A stretch of 58,052 bases of DNA, taken from the IMG/VR virus record IMGVR_UViG_3300009503_000396, positions 1 through 58,052 of that record, one strand, 5' to 3'. Numbering within the stretch: position 1 is the stretch's first letter; every line of letters begins with the position of its first letter. The DNA comes from a virus. Positions 5,979-13,273 of this stretch are shown here, piece after piece. The notes beneath the pieces were generated by a model. That model saw nothing but the letters and a program-made list of their open reading frames with translations, was not told the DNA's origin and did not search any database. The position numbers and the translations under genes were made by a program.

Positions 5979-6298
5979 AGGTGTCAAATAGTACACGACA
6001 ATGGTATTTAACGAACATCATGGACGTATTGGAGAAGCATAGACAAGCAAATGTGAGAGTCATAAGTATGGAACTCACTAAGCTTGGTGGTAAGAAGTAT
6101 CCAGCAAATGAAGGACGGATAACTAATTATCTCAGACAACTGAGGAAGATGGGATATGTGGATTACTGTCGTAAGAATACAAAGCATAGAATAAGACTTA
6201 AACTACCCTCACATGAAGGAGTGTGGATGTTCAAAAAGAAATGGAAGGAAGGAGGTGAGTTGGATGGGGAGACAAGGACTCTCAGACAAAGCACGTAA
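5975..6298 (+). CDS. Winged-helix-like protein, tandem copy 1
   Basis: GTG 5975 overlaps the preceding stop; GTG 5981 is possible. The 107-residue protein has the pattern STRQWYLTNIMDVLEKH, a helix ending at SMELTKLGG, KKYPANEGRITNYLRQLRK and MGYVDY, consistent with a winged helix where the N-E-G-R-I-T helix would contact DNA. The next gene carries the same pattern. Probable DNA-binding regulator. Confidence 0.55.
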   Translation: MKVSNSTRQWYLTNIMDVLEKHRQANVRVISMELTKLGGKKYPANEGRITNYLRQLRKMGYVDYCRKNTKHRIRLKLPSHEGVWMFKKKWKEGGELDGETRTLRQST

Positions 6299-6524
6299 GT
6301 GGTATACAGAACAAATCCTAAATGTTTTGAGAGGACAAGAACATGGTGTGACTACTGCAGAGATTATCTTCTCTCTCAAGAAGCTATCCCAACAACGTTA
6401 TCCATTGCAGAAAGGAAGAATAACAAGTCTTCTTAAAGAAATGAGGAACTATGGTCTGATAAGAGGAGAACGTCCAGAAGGAAGTCATGTAGTATTGTGG
6501 GAGTTGAATGGTAAACCAAAGTGA
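6264..6524 (+). CDS. Winged-helix-like protein, tandem copy 2
   Basis: ATG 6264 is chosen because AAGGAGGTGA lies just upstream; a longer frame from 6213 overlaps the previous gene. The 86-residue protein matches copy 1: SDKARKWYTEQILNVL, QRYPLQKGRITSLLKEMR, YGLIRG. The pair looks like a local duplication giving two related transcription factors. Confidence 0.6.
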   Translation: MGRQGLSDKARKWYTEQILNVLRGQEHGVTTAEIIFSLKKLSQQRYPLQKGRITSLLKEMRNYGLIRGERPEGSHVVLWELNGKPK

Positions 6525-6711
6525 ACCTAGAAAGAGAAATGGACAGAGCAGGCTAAAGAAACGTACTCTCAAACTCATCTCTTCTACATTACAGAATACT
6601 GGATGGTTGACGTTGATGTACTTTCTTTGGATAGCATACAATCCAATTGGAATTGCTCTGTCTATCATATGCCTCTTTTCCAGTGACTATATCTCGTTGC
6701 TAGGTGATTAG
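6508..6711 (+). CDS. Small membrane protein
   Basis: ATG 6508 overlaps the end of the previous gene by 17 nt. The basic N-terminus (RKRNGQSRLKKR) is followed by a continuous hydrophobic region from residue 31 to 60, enough for one or two membrane segments. No signal-peptidase motif. Function unknown. Confidence 0.45.
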   Translation: MVNQSEPRKRNGQSRLKKRTLKLISSTLQNTGWLTLMYFLWIAYNPIGIALSIICLFSSDYISLLGD

Positions 6712-7204
6712 AACGTTGTCTCGTGTAGGGAGAAATTGTTGGAAGTCAAGGGAACCTTTCTGTTTCTCACTTGAGGAAGAAGTGACCAATGTGAAAGACT
6801 TTGCTACTCTTTTGTATCACTATCTGAAGACAATACGACTACCATTTCATTATGAACGTATAGAAGTATACTTCGAAGGAGAGTATGTTGACAATGACTT
6901 CCGAAGACACTGGGAGACAGGCATTATCTTGATCTACTTGAAGAAGCCTTGGAGAGTCAAATTGGACATACGCTATGACAAGTTTACTAGTCCATATGTC
7001 ATAAAAATAGAGTTCAGTGAAGGAAGTAAGTGTCTAAAAGTATGGAATGAGGAGAGAGACATGGACTATTATTGGAGAATGCCTCTTGAACAAATAGAGA
7101 AATTCTACAACATAATGAAGAAGTTTGCTGCTAAAGACTTCTTGGAGATGGCACTCTATGAATGTTCTAAAAGAAGAAACAGAGTGGAAGAAGATACTGT
7201 TTAG
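6704..7204 (+). CDS. Unknown protein, 166 aa
   Basis: GTG 6704 within TAGGTGATTAG overlaps the upstream stop. The product is rich in aromatic and charged residues and alternates strands and helices (IILIYLKKPWRVKLDIRY). No cysteine cluster or catalytic signature is seen. Confidence 0.5.
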   Translation: MIRTLSRVGRNCWKSREPFCFSLEEEVTNVKDFATLLYHYLKTIRLPFHYERIEVYFEGEYVDNDFRRHWETGIILIYLKKPWRVKLDIRYDKFTSPYVIKIEFSEGSKCLKVWNEERDMDYYWRMPLEQIEKFYNIMKKFAAKDFLEMALYECSKRRNRVEEDTV

Positions 7205-7349
7205 TCCCGAAGAATGCAAATACTATTACCATGGTCTGTGTGTTCTTAAGCTAATAGAAGATAATGTTCCCAATCTTGCTCATTATGTCTGTAGGAGAGT
7301 GTGTGAGAGATTTGCACATAAGAGTGAAGTTAGTGAACAAAATACGTAG
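7158..7349 (+). CDS. Cys-rich protein, family C copy 1
   Basis: Start taken at ATG 7158, which leaves a 47-nt overlap; a longer frame begins at 7125. The 63-residue product has W-KKILFSPEECKYYYHGLC, a Leu-rich stretch, then H-x3-C-x3-CERF. The next gene repeats this order, so they are paralogues. Four cysteines in C-x7-C...C-x3-C form suggest a metal centre. Confidence 0.45.
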   Translation: MNVLKEETEWKKILFSPEECKYYYHGLCVLKLIEDNVPNLAHYVCRRVCERFAHKSEVSEQNT

Positions 7350-7527
7350 AGAAGAGGAGAAGTTGTGGAACAAGATACTATACAACCCAGACAAGTGTAG
7401 ATACTACATCGAAGGCAAGTGCTTTCTTAAGCTAAGAGGTTATTGGACTATTCATCGTCTAAGAGACTTCGACTGCAAAGGCTTGTGTGAGATGTTTCAA
7501 CATGTCAGGGAAGAAAGAACAACCTAG
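7324..7527 (+). CDS. Cys-rich protein, family C copy 2
   Basis: GTG 7324 is the first plausible start after the preceding gene's core; GTG 7333 is an alternative. The product has LWNKILYNPDKCRYYIEG followed by KC, then H-R-x-DFDCKGLCEMF, aligning with copy 1 over about 45 residues. Probably zinc or Fe-S binding; role unknown. Confidence 0.45.
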   Translation: MKLVNKIRREEEKLWNKILYNPDKCRYYIEGKCFLKLRGYWTIHRLRDFDCKGLCEMFQHVREERTT

Positions 7528-7768
7528 ATGTTATGCTGCCATAATTCTGGGAAAGAAACTCTCTTCATCATGGGCACAATGCAAGAAAAGAGTCAATGGT
7601 CTTTGTTGTAAGGACTGTTCAGAAGTAACAATGTGTCCTACTCCTTGTTCACAAATACTTCTCTACTTTAAGATAGATGATGAGTCTTTCAACTTCGAAG
7701 GATTTAAATGTAGGTTTTATTGTACACCTACTCAAGCAGTAATGAGGAGAATAGCTGGTGATACTTGA
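7502..7768 (+). CDS. Cys-rich protein, 88 aa
   Basis: ATG 7502 begins 26 nt before the previous stop; an in-frame GTG 7487 would lengthen it. The centre holds LCCKDCSEVTMCPTPC, a CC-x2-C-x5-C-x3-C cluster like that of families A and B, with two further cysteines near the C-terminus (KCRFYC). Likely a metal-binding protein of unknown function. Confidence 0.5.
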   Translation: MSGKKEQPRCYAAIILGKKLSSSWAQCKKRVNGLCCKDCSEVTMCPTPCSQILLYFKIDDESFNFEGFKCRFYCTPTQAVMRRIAGDT

Positions 7769-8088
7769 TGGGTGTGTTTGACTCCTTCTGGATACGGATG
7801 AAATGTCCAATATGTCAATATGAAGACAACTTTGAATTTCAAACGAAAGAGTTTGTCCAATGCTTACTTCACTTCTACGTAGGAGATAATGTAAACCAGA
7901 AGATTACCTCCACTCGTCTAGGACAAATGTACATCAAAGACGGAGAAATACTTGGGGCTATTTCGTACTGCAAGAATTGCAAGTCTAGACTTAGAGGTAC
8001 TATTGTGATTAAGAAGGGAAAGTTTGTAAGAGTTAAGAATGTCAAACGTTGGGATGATCCAGAAGACATAGGAGTGAATATCGTATGA
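7768..8088 (+). CDS. Zinc-ribbon protein, 106 aa
   Basis: ATG 7768 overlaps the upstream TGA (TGATG). CPIC near residue 13 and CKNC near residue 69 form the two halves of a split zinc ribbon, joined by a beta-rich insertion. The C-terminus is basic. Its stop overlaps the next ATG (8085). Role unknown. Confidence 0.55.
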   Translation: MGVFDSFWIRMKCPICQYEDNFEFQTKEFVQCLLHFYVGDNVNQKITSTRLGQMYIKDGEILGAISYCKNCKSRLRGTIVIKKGKFVRVKNVKRWDDPEDIGVNIV

Positions 8089-8366
8089 AGAAGTGTGACA
8101 CTTGCAAGAAAGACATCACTGACAACAGTTTCATTCAAGTAACCTTCTATGGTAACTGCCAAAGACTTATGTTGTATTGGAGAAAGCCTATTCAGTTGGA
8201 GTTCTGTAGTTTCAATTGCTTCCAAGAATACTTCAACATGTTGACAAAAGAACAAGCACTGGAAGAATTGGCGGAGAGGAGGCATTGGGAGTCGAGATAC
8301 CCTGTTCCAGCAAGTGCAATGAGGCAAGGTGAGGAGGAGACGGATAAGAAGGAAGGGAGTGAGTAA
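8085..8366 (+). CDS. Zinc-binding protein, MYM/TRASH-like
   Basis: A 93-residue protein starting in an ATGA overlap. CDTC at residues 4-7 and FCSFNCFQEYF near residue 41 give the C-x2-C...C-x3-C-F pattern of MYM/TRASH-type zinc fingers. The C-terminal 40 residues are charged and probably disordered. Function unknown; may bind nucleic acid or an adaptor protein. Confidence 0.5.
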   Translation: MKKCDTCKKDITDNSFIQVTFYGNCQRLMLYWRKPIQLEFCSFNCFQEYFNMLTKEQALEELAERRHWESRYPVPASAMRQGEEETDKKEGSE

Positions 8367-8696
8367 GTGTCAGCAGAATTCACAATGACACTAGGTAAAC
8401 AAGGTACTTGTCAGATATGTGGGAAAGAAGTGTATTCAAAAATGTTCACGTGTGACTTATGTGGCAAAAAGACCTGCACATTACACATGAAGGCACTAGT
8501 TAGTATCGTGACAGAAGTTGGCTATGTTACTACTTCGAGTACTCTTGCACCCATTGTTTATTCTACTCCTGCCAGCAAAATAGAAATGTTTATCTGTTCC
8601 GAATGTGCTGATGCACTTAAACTGTCTCTAAGGGTATTGGCAGGAAGGAATAAGGATGAAGATAAAGATCACGAGAATAAAGATAACAGCAAATGA
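8367..8696 (+). CDS. Multi-zinc-finger protein
   Basis: GTG 8367 follows the previous stop directly, with GGAAGGGAGTGAG upstream. The 109-residue product has CQIC, CDLCGKKTC-x3-H and CSEC, enough ligands for two cross-braced zinc sites like a LIM or B-box finger. A Lys/Asp/Glu-rich tail follows. Overlaps the next gene by 41 nt. Confidence 0.5.
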   Translation: MSAEFTMTLGKQGTCQICGKEVYSKMFTCDLCGKKTCTLHMKALVSIVTEVGYVTTSSTLAPIVYSTPASKIEMFICSECADALKLSLRVLAGRNKDEDKDHENKDNSK

Positions 8697-8988
8697 ACAC
8701 TTGCCACCAGAGAAAGCAGTAAATGCTGTGATATCCTTCAAAGCTCAAAAAGGTAAGTTCCACTGTGAAGGAATAGTGAACACAACGATTTACACCTTCT
8801 TGGAGAGAGAAAGTATTATCAGCAGTCTCTATGGATTAATAGTACGTGAAGTCTTGTATCAGTACAAAGCTTGGAAGGATATACAAAGAAAAGAGGCAAC
8901 TCTCACAAGACATATGCCTTGGTTGAAGGACTTGGAGGGTAATGAAATACCACCTGAATATATCTTGGCAGAGGAGTTGGACAGATGA
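8656..8988 (+). CDS. Unknown protein, 110 aa
   Basis: ATG 8656 has GGAAGGAATAAGG upstream. The protein begins with a basic beta-type stretch (KIKITRIKITA), then a helical region with a Leu/Ile-rich face (FLERESIISSLYGLIVREVL). No motif recognised. The stop overlaps the start of the FeoA-like gene (ATGA at 8985). Confidence 0.45.
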   Translation: MKIKITRIKITANEHLPPEKAVNAVISFKAQKGKFHCEGIVNTTIYTFLERESIISSLYGLIVREVLYQYKAWKDIQRKEATLTRHMPWLKDLEGNEIPPEYILAEELDR

Positions 8989-9287
8989 AGGAGTTGGTTC
9001 CTCTCTCATTTCTCAGAGTAGGAGAAAGTGGTCTCATAGTTTCAGTCACTGGTCATCCAATACTTGTGACCAAGTTAAAGTCTCTTGGTTTTGATGTAGG
9101 AAAGATTGTTCTTGTTGTTGCAACAACTACTGGATACTTTGGTAGTTACATGCTTGTGAAAGTAGAAAGTAGACAAGTGAAACTGAACTATTCAGAAGCT
9201 AATTACATCATTGTTGAGAGAGAAAGAATAGAACCTATACCTACTCCTAATCCAACCTTGCCGGTGTATGCTTTTGGAACAAGATGA
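8985..9287 (+). CDS. FeoA-like SH3-fold protein
   Basis: A 100-residue protein. LVPLSFLRVGESGLIVSV, then LVTKLKSLGFDVGKIVLVV, then VKLNYSEANYIIVE match the FeoA core pattern (LxxLxxGexgxVvxi, LxxLGfxxGxxvxvv, LxxxeAxxixVe). In cells FeoA domains regulate ferrous iron uptake or act as SH3-like parts of metal-dependent repressors. No FeoB-like gene is nearby, so a regulatory or structural role is more likely. A Pro-rich tail (EPIPTPNPTLP) follows. Confidence 0.6.
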   Translation: MKELVPLSFLRVGESGLIVSVTGHPILVTKLKSLGFDVGKIVLVVATTTGYFGSYMLVKVESRQVKLNYSEANYIIVERERIEPIPTPNPTLPVYAFGTR

Positions 9288-9498
9288 AAAGATTTGTGCT
9301 ATATGCGGGAAACCAATCAAACAACGCATACGTTTCGTACTTGTTCTTGAGAAAAGAGAACGTTATAGAACTTACTTCAAACCTACTCCTCTTGGTTTAT
9401 ACTTCCATGAGGGATGTGTGAAGAAGATATCAGTTAATGTAAAGAATCTATGGGATCTCATTCGAGTAATGAACCAATTGACAGGGAGAACCCGTTGA
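9268..9498 (+). CDS. Small zinc-binding protein
   Basis: ATG 9268 overlaps the FeoA-like gene by 20 nt. The 76-residue protein has CAICGKPI near residue 10 and HEGCV near residue 47, giving C-x2-C and H-x2-C ligands of one zinc site. The remainder is basic and helical. Unknown role. Confidence 0.5.
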   Translation: MLLEQDEKICAICGKPIKQRIRFVLVLEKRERYRTYFKPTPLGLYFHEGCVKKISVNVKNLWDLIRVMNQLTGRTR

Positions 9499-9532
9499 TC
9501 TAAGTATGAAGGAGAAATGGAGGTGACCAAGT

Positions 9533-9751
9533 GTGAATTACAGGAAGATAATAGCTAAAGAGTTTGTCGTCATTAGTTTCTATGCTGGTTGTTTCTTAAC
9601 TCCTCTGGTACTAAGTGCGATTGCTCTTGACAACTGTCTGCGGTCTGCTCCTCCTTTGGTGAAGGTTGTGACTTCTTTATTGTTAGGTTTTGTCTGGGGT
9701 CTCTGGTTACAGTTAGCTACAAAGATCTTGAACACTGTACTGAAAGAGTAA
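9533..9751 (+). CDS. Two-pass small membrane protein
   Basis: GTG 9533 is preceded by GGAGGTGACC. The 72-residue protein has two hydrophobic segments (residues about 11-32 and 43-63) separated by a short loop. No conserved motif. It ends just before the TATA box at 9753. Confidence 0.5.
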   Translation: MNYRKIIAKEFVVISFYAGCFLTPLVLSAIALDNCLRSAPPLVKVVTSLLLGFVWGLWLQLATKILNTVLKE

Positions 9752-9752
9752 A

Positions 9753-9760
9753 ATATTTAA
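9753..9760 (+). promoter_or_regulatory. TATA box, leaderless start at 9783
   Basis: ATATTTAA about 26 nt before GTG 9783, in the short gap after the previous stop. No Shine-Dalgarno sequence precedes that start, so the mRNA probably begins at or next to the start codon. Confidence 0.45.
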
Positions 9761-9782
9761 GACCAGTAAAGAAAGTAGAAGT

Positions 9783-10619
9783 GTGAGACATATGCGAATG
9801 CCGAAGTTAGACTTCAAAAGACTTCTGTTCCTCCTCTTCCTATTCTTAGGATTCTTGGAGGCTGGACTACCGGGACTAGTAGCTGGTTTCTTCTTCTGGG
9901 CAGTGCCAAGTGTTCTCTTGACACTCTCATTGATACCATTTGTTGGTTATTTCATCTATGATGCTTTCAAGACACCTCTATTGGACAACATTAAACATTT
10001 CATACCAGATACAGTACTAACAGAGAAAGTAGCTATGTTCTTTGACCTTCAAGCAATTATCTATTGTATTCTGACATCAGCACTAGTAGTTGCAGCTATT
10101 GTCTTAGTTATCTTCTTCTGGAAGAGGAGACAAAAGAAAAAGGCAGCAGCACTTGAGTTTGTGAGTCTAAAAGAAACAATACTAGCAATGGACTGGAAAG
10201 ACCTTGAAGACTTTGTAAACAAGTTGAAAGACAAGTTGAAAGGTGTAAATCCACACTTGGCTGGCTCAGTTCTCTTTTGGTTGGGTATTGGTGTTTCTTC
10301 TCATGACTTCTACTGGGAAGCAAATGAGTGGCAAGTAAATACCAAGAGACCAACACATGGTGTCTATCTAGGTCTTGGACTTGCAACTACTGGAACTACA
10401 ATCATAGAACCAAGTGTAGTGAAGAATGCATTCTTCTACTTGGGTGAAGCACTGTGTCTGATAGGTTTCTGGACTTTATCACTCTTGCCGAGGGGAGTTT
10501 CAAGGTGGATCTCTCATTTCTTCTGGTGGTCTGGTACTGGTCTAATGATATGGAACTGGTATATACATGTCAAACCAGAACTCATCAATGATACCGAGAA
10601 AGCTAAAGTCTTCACTTAA
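9783..10619 (+). CDS. Multi-pass membrane protein
   Basis: A 278-residue protein starting at GTG 9783 at the position expected for a leaderless transcript; ATG 9792 and 9798 are alternatives. Hydrophobic segments lie at about 12-35, 36-60, 86-113, 158-172, 197-235 and 245-262. Between the third and fourth is a basic stretch (KRRQKKK) and an amphipathic helical region. Topology suggests five or six membrane spans. No transporter motif is recognised; a virion membrane or host-envelope role is possible. Confidence 0.6.
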   Translation: MRHMRMPKLDFKRLLFLLFLFLGFLEAGLPGLVAGFFFWAVPSVLLTLSLIPFVGYFIYDAFKTPLLDNIKHFIPDTVLTEKVAMFFDLQAIIYCILTSALVVAAIVLVIFFWKRRQKKKAAALEFVSLKETILAMDWKDLEDFVNKLKDKLKGVNPHLAGSVLFWLGIGVSSHDFYWEANEWQVNTKRPTHGVYLGLGLATTGTTIIEPSVVKNAFFYLGEALCLIGFWTLSLLPRGVSRWISHFFWWSGTGLMIWNWYIHVKPELINDTEKAKVFT

Positions 10620-10625
10620 ACACCC

Positions 10626-10637
10626 TTCTTTTTCTTT
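10626..10637 (+). terminator. Pyrimidine/T-rich terminator candidate
   Basis: A T-rich tract (TTCTTTTTCTTT) directly after the membrane-protein stop, in an otherwise purine-rich strand. Archaeal termination uses T-runs without need of a hairpin. The next gene starts 65 nt later. Confidence 0.35.
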
Positions 10638-10652
10638 GTGAGGAGTGGTAAA

Positions 10653-10706
10653 ATGAATAAAGTATTACTTGGGTACATGTGGTATTTGGATAGTGATGAT
10701 AGATGA
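10653..10706 (+). CDS. Possible 17-aa leader peptide
   Basis: ATG 10653 follows GAGGAGTGG with good spacing. The 17 codons end at TGA 10704-10706, overlapping the ATG of the next gene (10703). The layout suggests translational coupling. Without comparative data it cannot be told from chance. Confidence 0.25.
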   Translation: MNKVLLGYMWYLDSDDR

Positions 10707-11182
10707 AAGAGAAGCCATCATTCTTGGTTAGGAGAGCAGCGAAAGAGCACACATGCCTCTACTGTGGCAAGACAATACCGAAAGGTACAAAGTATTATGT
10801 AAAAACAGAGACACCAAAGGAATTGCGTAAGGCATTGGAACAGCGGACTGGTTGGTCTGTTTACACAATCAAAGCACGTACTCGTTTCTGGTATATTGAC
10901 AAAGTCAATTGGCCATTCTGTAGTCTAGAGTGTTTAGCAATGTATTGCAATACAGAACGAGACAAGTTGCCTCAAGAAGTGCAAGAACGTATTCAGCAAA
11001 AGATAAAGTCTATTGTTGATAATGTGAGTGAGATTGTGAGTGTGATTGTAGCACTTGGAGGGAGTAAACCCTACGAACGGGATAAGTTTATAAGTCTCTT
11101 ACAAGTAAAAGGAGGTGACGATTGGTATGGAAGAAGCGTATGGATTGCCCGTGAAGGAAGTACCTCCAGGCAAGGTGTTTGA
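10703..11182 (+). CDS. Zinc-binding protein, MYM/TRASH-like
   Basis: A 159-residue protein. CLYCGKTIPKGTKYYV and WPFCSLECLAMY give the C-x2-C...C-x3-C pattern of MYM/TRASH-type fingers. A helical region rich in Val and Ile follows (VSEIVSVIVALGG). The last 18 codons overlap the next gene. Likely adaptor or nucleic-acid-binding protein. Confidence 0.55.
   Translation: MKEKPSFLVRRAAKEHTCLYCGKTIPKGTKYYVKTETPKELRKALEQRTGWSVYTIKARTRFWYIDKVNWPFCSLECLAMYCNTERDKLPQEVQERIQQKIKSIVDNVSEIVSVIVALGGSKPYERDKFISLLQVKGGDDWYGRSVWIAREGSTSRQGV
11085..11093 (+). promoter_or_regulatory. Internal TATA box upstream of 11127 gene
   Basis: AGTTTATAAG lies inside the end of the preceding gene, about 35-40 nt before ATG 11127. 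A start site near 11112 would give a very short leader beginning around the AAGGAGGTGA ribosome binding site. It could drive the 68-aa gene and the ParB-like gene. Confidence 0.35.
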
Positions 11183-11333
11183 TATCAGATACTATCCAGC
11201 ACGAGAATGGGTTCTCATCTACTTGGACAGAGAGACTTATGACTCAATTAGAAAAGCTTGTGAAGAACACAAGATTGATGTCAAGAAGGCTATCTATGGC
11301 AGTCTTATCCACATTAGAGAAGCACTCAAGTAG
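11127..11333 (+). CDS. Small protein upstream of ParB-like gene
   Basis: ATG 11127 is preceded by AAGGAGGTGA at 8-nt spacing, a very strong site; a longer frame from 11115 lacks one. The 68-residue protein has a beta-rich N-terminal half (VFDIRYYPAREWVLIYL) and an alpha helix with Lys and Glu (YDSIRKACEEHKIDVKK), resembling a short ribbon-helix-helix or dimerisation module. It lies 39 nt before the ParB-like gene and might be a partner. Confidence 0.55.
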   Translation: MEEAYGLPVKEVPPGKVFDIRYYPAREWVLIYLDRETYDSIRKACEEHKIDVKKAIYGSLIHIREALK

Positions 11334-11372
11334 CCTGGAGGTTATAGTCTTTAAAAGAAAAGAGGTGAGTGT

Positions 11373-12353
11373 ATGGAATTGAAAATAGATCCCAAGTTAG
11401 AGAGCATAATTCCACCACTACGTGAAGATGAACTGAAAGCACTGGAGACATCCTTGAAAGAGAAAGGACAGATAATGCCAATACTAGCAATGCCAGATGG
11501 AACAATCATAGATGGACATCACAGATACAAACTCTTGAAGAAACTAGGTCTAGAGCCTAGAGTACAAGTCATGGAAAATGTGAAGACAATAGATGAGGCA
11601 TTGAAACTAGCCTTTGAAATCAATGTACAGAGACGACAACTAAGTCTACCCATGAAGTTAAAGTGGGCTTATGAAGTCGAGAAACAAATATTAGAAGCAG
11701 AAGCTAGACATAGACAAGGAAGACATGGAGAAATTCGTGACCAACTTGGTCACGAATTCAGTCGTACTCGAACTAAAATAGCTGAAAAATTAGGGGTAGG
11801 TGAGGGGACAGTATGGCGTGCATTCAAGATCTTGCAGGATGCTCCTGAAGAGTTCAAGAACCTCTGGCTTTCTGAACAAGTAACTACAAATGCTGCAGCA
11901 ACAGCAACAGAAGCACTTGAGTCTATACCAGAAGAATACAAGGATAGGAAAGAAGCACTTATTGAGATGGTAGTTGAAGACCCAGACAGAATAACAGAGA
12001 TCAAAAAGATAGTTGGTAACACTAATGCTGTTATAGCAATGATAGAAGGAGAAACAGATGAAGTCAGAGCAAAATTAGAGGAACGATACAAGCCACTGTA
12101 CTTTACACCAGACTTAGATCCAAGAGAAGTCTTATGGTATGCTGAAGAGATCTCACAATCTTCACATAAGCTATCAAAAGGCATCAAGTTAGCCGAAGAA
12201 ATTGGTGAAACATTCGAGGAAGCAGACGCATGGTTCGCTCACTATGGTGGAAGATGTATCAGGGAGGTCAAAGCTTGGGAGGGCGAGTGGGACAAGTTCC
12301 AGGAACAACTCGAAAAGAAAGGAAAGTTCTCAGTTGGGGAGAAAACAGAGTAA
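11373..12353 (+). CDS. ParB-like DNA-binding protein
   Basis: A 326-residue protein. The N-terminal ParB/Srx-type nuclease-fold domain has IIDGHHRYKLLKKLGL (DGHHR at 47-51), then INVQRRQLS near residue 83-91. A helix-turn-helix follows at about 134-152 (KIAEKLGVGEGTVWRAFKIL), then a long helical C-terminal half. ParB proteins bind parS sites, slide on DNA and, in segregation systems, work with a ParA ATPase. No ParA is seen nearby, so it may act as a transcriptional or partition factor alone. ATG 11373 follows AAGAGGTGAG. The gene contains a 27-bp palindrome between the two domains. Confidence 0.75.
   Translation: MELKIDPKLESIIPPLREDELKALETSLKEKGQIMPILAMPDGTIIDGHHRYKLLKKLGLEPRVQVMENVKTIDEALKLAFEINVQRRQLSLPMKLKWAYEVEKQILEAEARHRQGRHGEIRDQLGHEFSRTRTKIAEKLGVGEGTVWRAFKILQDAPEEFKNLWLSEQVTTNAAATATEALESIPEEYKDRKEALIEMVVEDPDRITEIKKIVGNTNAVIAMIEGETDEVRAKLEERYKPLYFTPDLDPREVLWYAEEISQSSHKLSKGIKLAEEIGETFEEADAWFAHYGGRCIREVKAWEGEWDKFQEQLEKKGKFSVGEKTE
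11732..11758. repeat. 27-bp perfect palindrome in parB-like gene
   Basis: A 13-bp inverted repeat with a one-base spacer: AATTCGTGACCAA, C, TTGGTCACGAATT. It encodes residues around 120-129 of the ParB-like protein, in the linker before the helix-turn-helix. A perfect 13-bp arm is well above chance in a region this size. It resembles a centromere (parS-like) or operator site for the protein it lies in. Confidence 0.65.
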
Positions 12354-13027
12354 CCATCCTCTCAACTCCTGAAGAAATTGAAGAATTCATTGACTTATAT
12401 CCAGAGGCTAAAGACTACAATTGTCCAGATTGTGAAGAAGGAGATGTAGTGGTAGACACAATTCGCAATTTTGTCTATCACTTCTCAGTATATAAATGTC
12501 CATACTGTGAAAAAAGATTTCCTACAATAGAAGCATTCAAAGAACATGTAAAAATAGTACAAGAGGAGTACTTACTTGCTGACGAAGAAGCTAAGATCCC
12601 AGAACATCCCTTTGTAAAACCAGATGAGTATCAAGAAGTACTAATGGAACACACGTTCTCCAAAGCACTAGTCTATTATGCTGTTGTATGCCCAAGAGAA
12701 ATAATACCTCTACCATCTTCTGTAGAGTATTCTGAAGAACACCCAAAAGTTCCAACAGCAGAAGAACGACAACGACATGATGAACTAATGGCTAAGTGGA
12801 GGGAAGAGATGATGAAGACTTATCACACTAGACAACCCAAGATTGACTTACTTCCTAATGGAGATTTACATGATCCTGGTGGCAACCGTTGGTGGTATTG
12901 GACAGTGCAAGTTTGGGTTGATGAACGCAATTGTTGGAGGCCACTGCCTAAAAAGTTCAGAGAAGATCCACCAGGCAAGGTGAGAGTTCTCTTTCTATTG
13001 GCTATTATTCCTGAGGAAGAAGAATGA
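12287..13027 (+). CDS. C2H2/zinc-ribbon protein, 246 aa
   Basis: Start is uncertain. GTG 12287 after GGGAGGG is chosen; ATG 12254 is possible, and both overlap the ParB-like gene. The protein has CPDC, then KCPYCEKRFPTIEAFKEHV, a C2H2-like finger about 80 residues in. The C-terminal part has H-rich and Trp-rich segments (NRWWYWTVQVWV) that may form a separate domain. Function unknown; nucleic-acid binding is likely. Confidence 0.55.
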   Translation: MGQVPGTTRKERKVLSWGENRVTILSTPEEIEEFIDLYPEAKDYNCPDCEEGDVVVDTIRNFVYHFSVYKCPYCEKRFPTIEAFKEHVKIVQEEYLLADEEAKIPEHPFVKPDEYQEVLMEHTFSKALVYYAVVCPREIIPLPSSVEYSEEHPKVPTAEERQRHDELMAKWREEMMKTYHTRQPKIDLLPNGDLHDPGGNRWWYWTVQVWVDERNCWRPLPKKFREDPPGKVRVLFLLAIIPEEEE

Positions 13028-13254
13028 TTGTCCTCTACACCCTCCCTAACTGTCCAAAATGTCAAGTAGTCAAACTCTTCTTGAGACGAAAAGGAATAGA
13101 CTTTGAAGAAAGAGATGCCAGAGACTATTCAACACTTCTACTAACTCAGCACATGCAAGAAGCACCAGTCATAGAGATCAACGGTCAGTTCTACACTTTC
13201 GAGACTTTGACAGAACTAGAGGACATCTTACGACAAGAAGGGTATAGTATATAA
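13024..13254 (+). CDS. Glutaredoxin-like protein
   Basis: A 76-residue thioredoxin-fold protein starting in an ATGA overlap. YTLPNCPKCQVVKLFL carries the C-P-x-C active site at C10 and C13, and APVIEI supplies the cis-Pro (P48). Length and motifs match glutaredoxin/NrdH proteins, which reduce ribonucleotide reductase and other disulfides. The RNR gene in this window ends with a CxxC tail that could be its substrate. Confidence 0.8.
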   Translation: MIVLYTLPNCPKCQVVKLFLRRKGIDFEERDARDYSTLLLTQHMQEAPVIEINGQFYTFETLTELEDILRQEGYSI

Positions 13255-13256
13255 AA
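13248..13256 (+). promoter_or_regulatory. TATA box, likely start near 13274
   Basis: TATATAAAA overlaps the end of the glutaredoxin gene. About 26 nt downstream is GTG 13274, in frame with the next gene, consistent with a leaderless transcript. The earlier in-frame GTG 13259 would lie only 3 nt after the box. Confidence 0.45.
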
Positions 13257-13273
13257 CAGTGACAAGAAAGAGA

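Noticed and set aside
10232-10258. Direct repeat AAGTTGAAAGACAAGTTGAAAG
   Set aside because: Encodes a repeated Lys-Leu-Lys helix within the membrane protein; probably coding only.
11023-11060. Short GTGAGTGAGATT-type repeats
   Set aside because: They encode a Val/Ile/Ser-rich helix in the gene at 10703 and have no regular unit.
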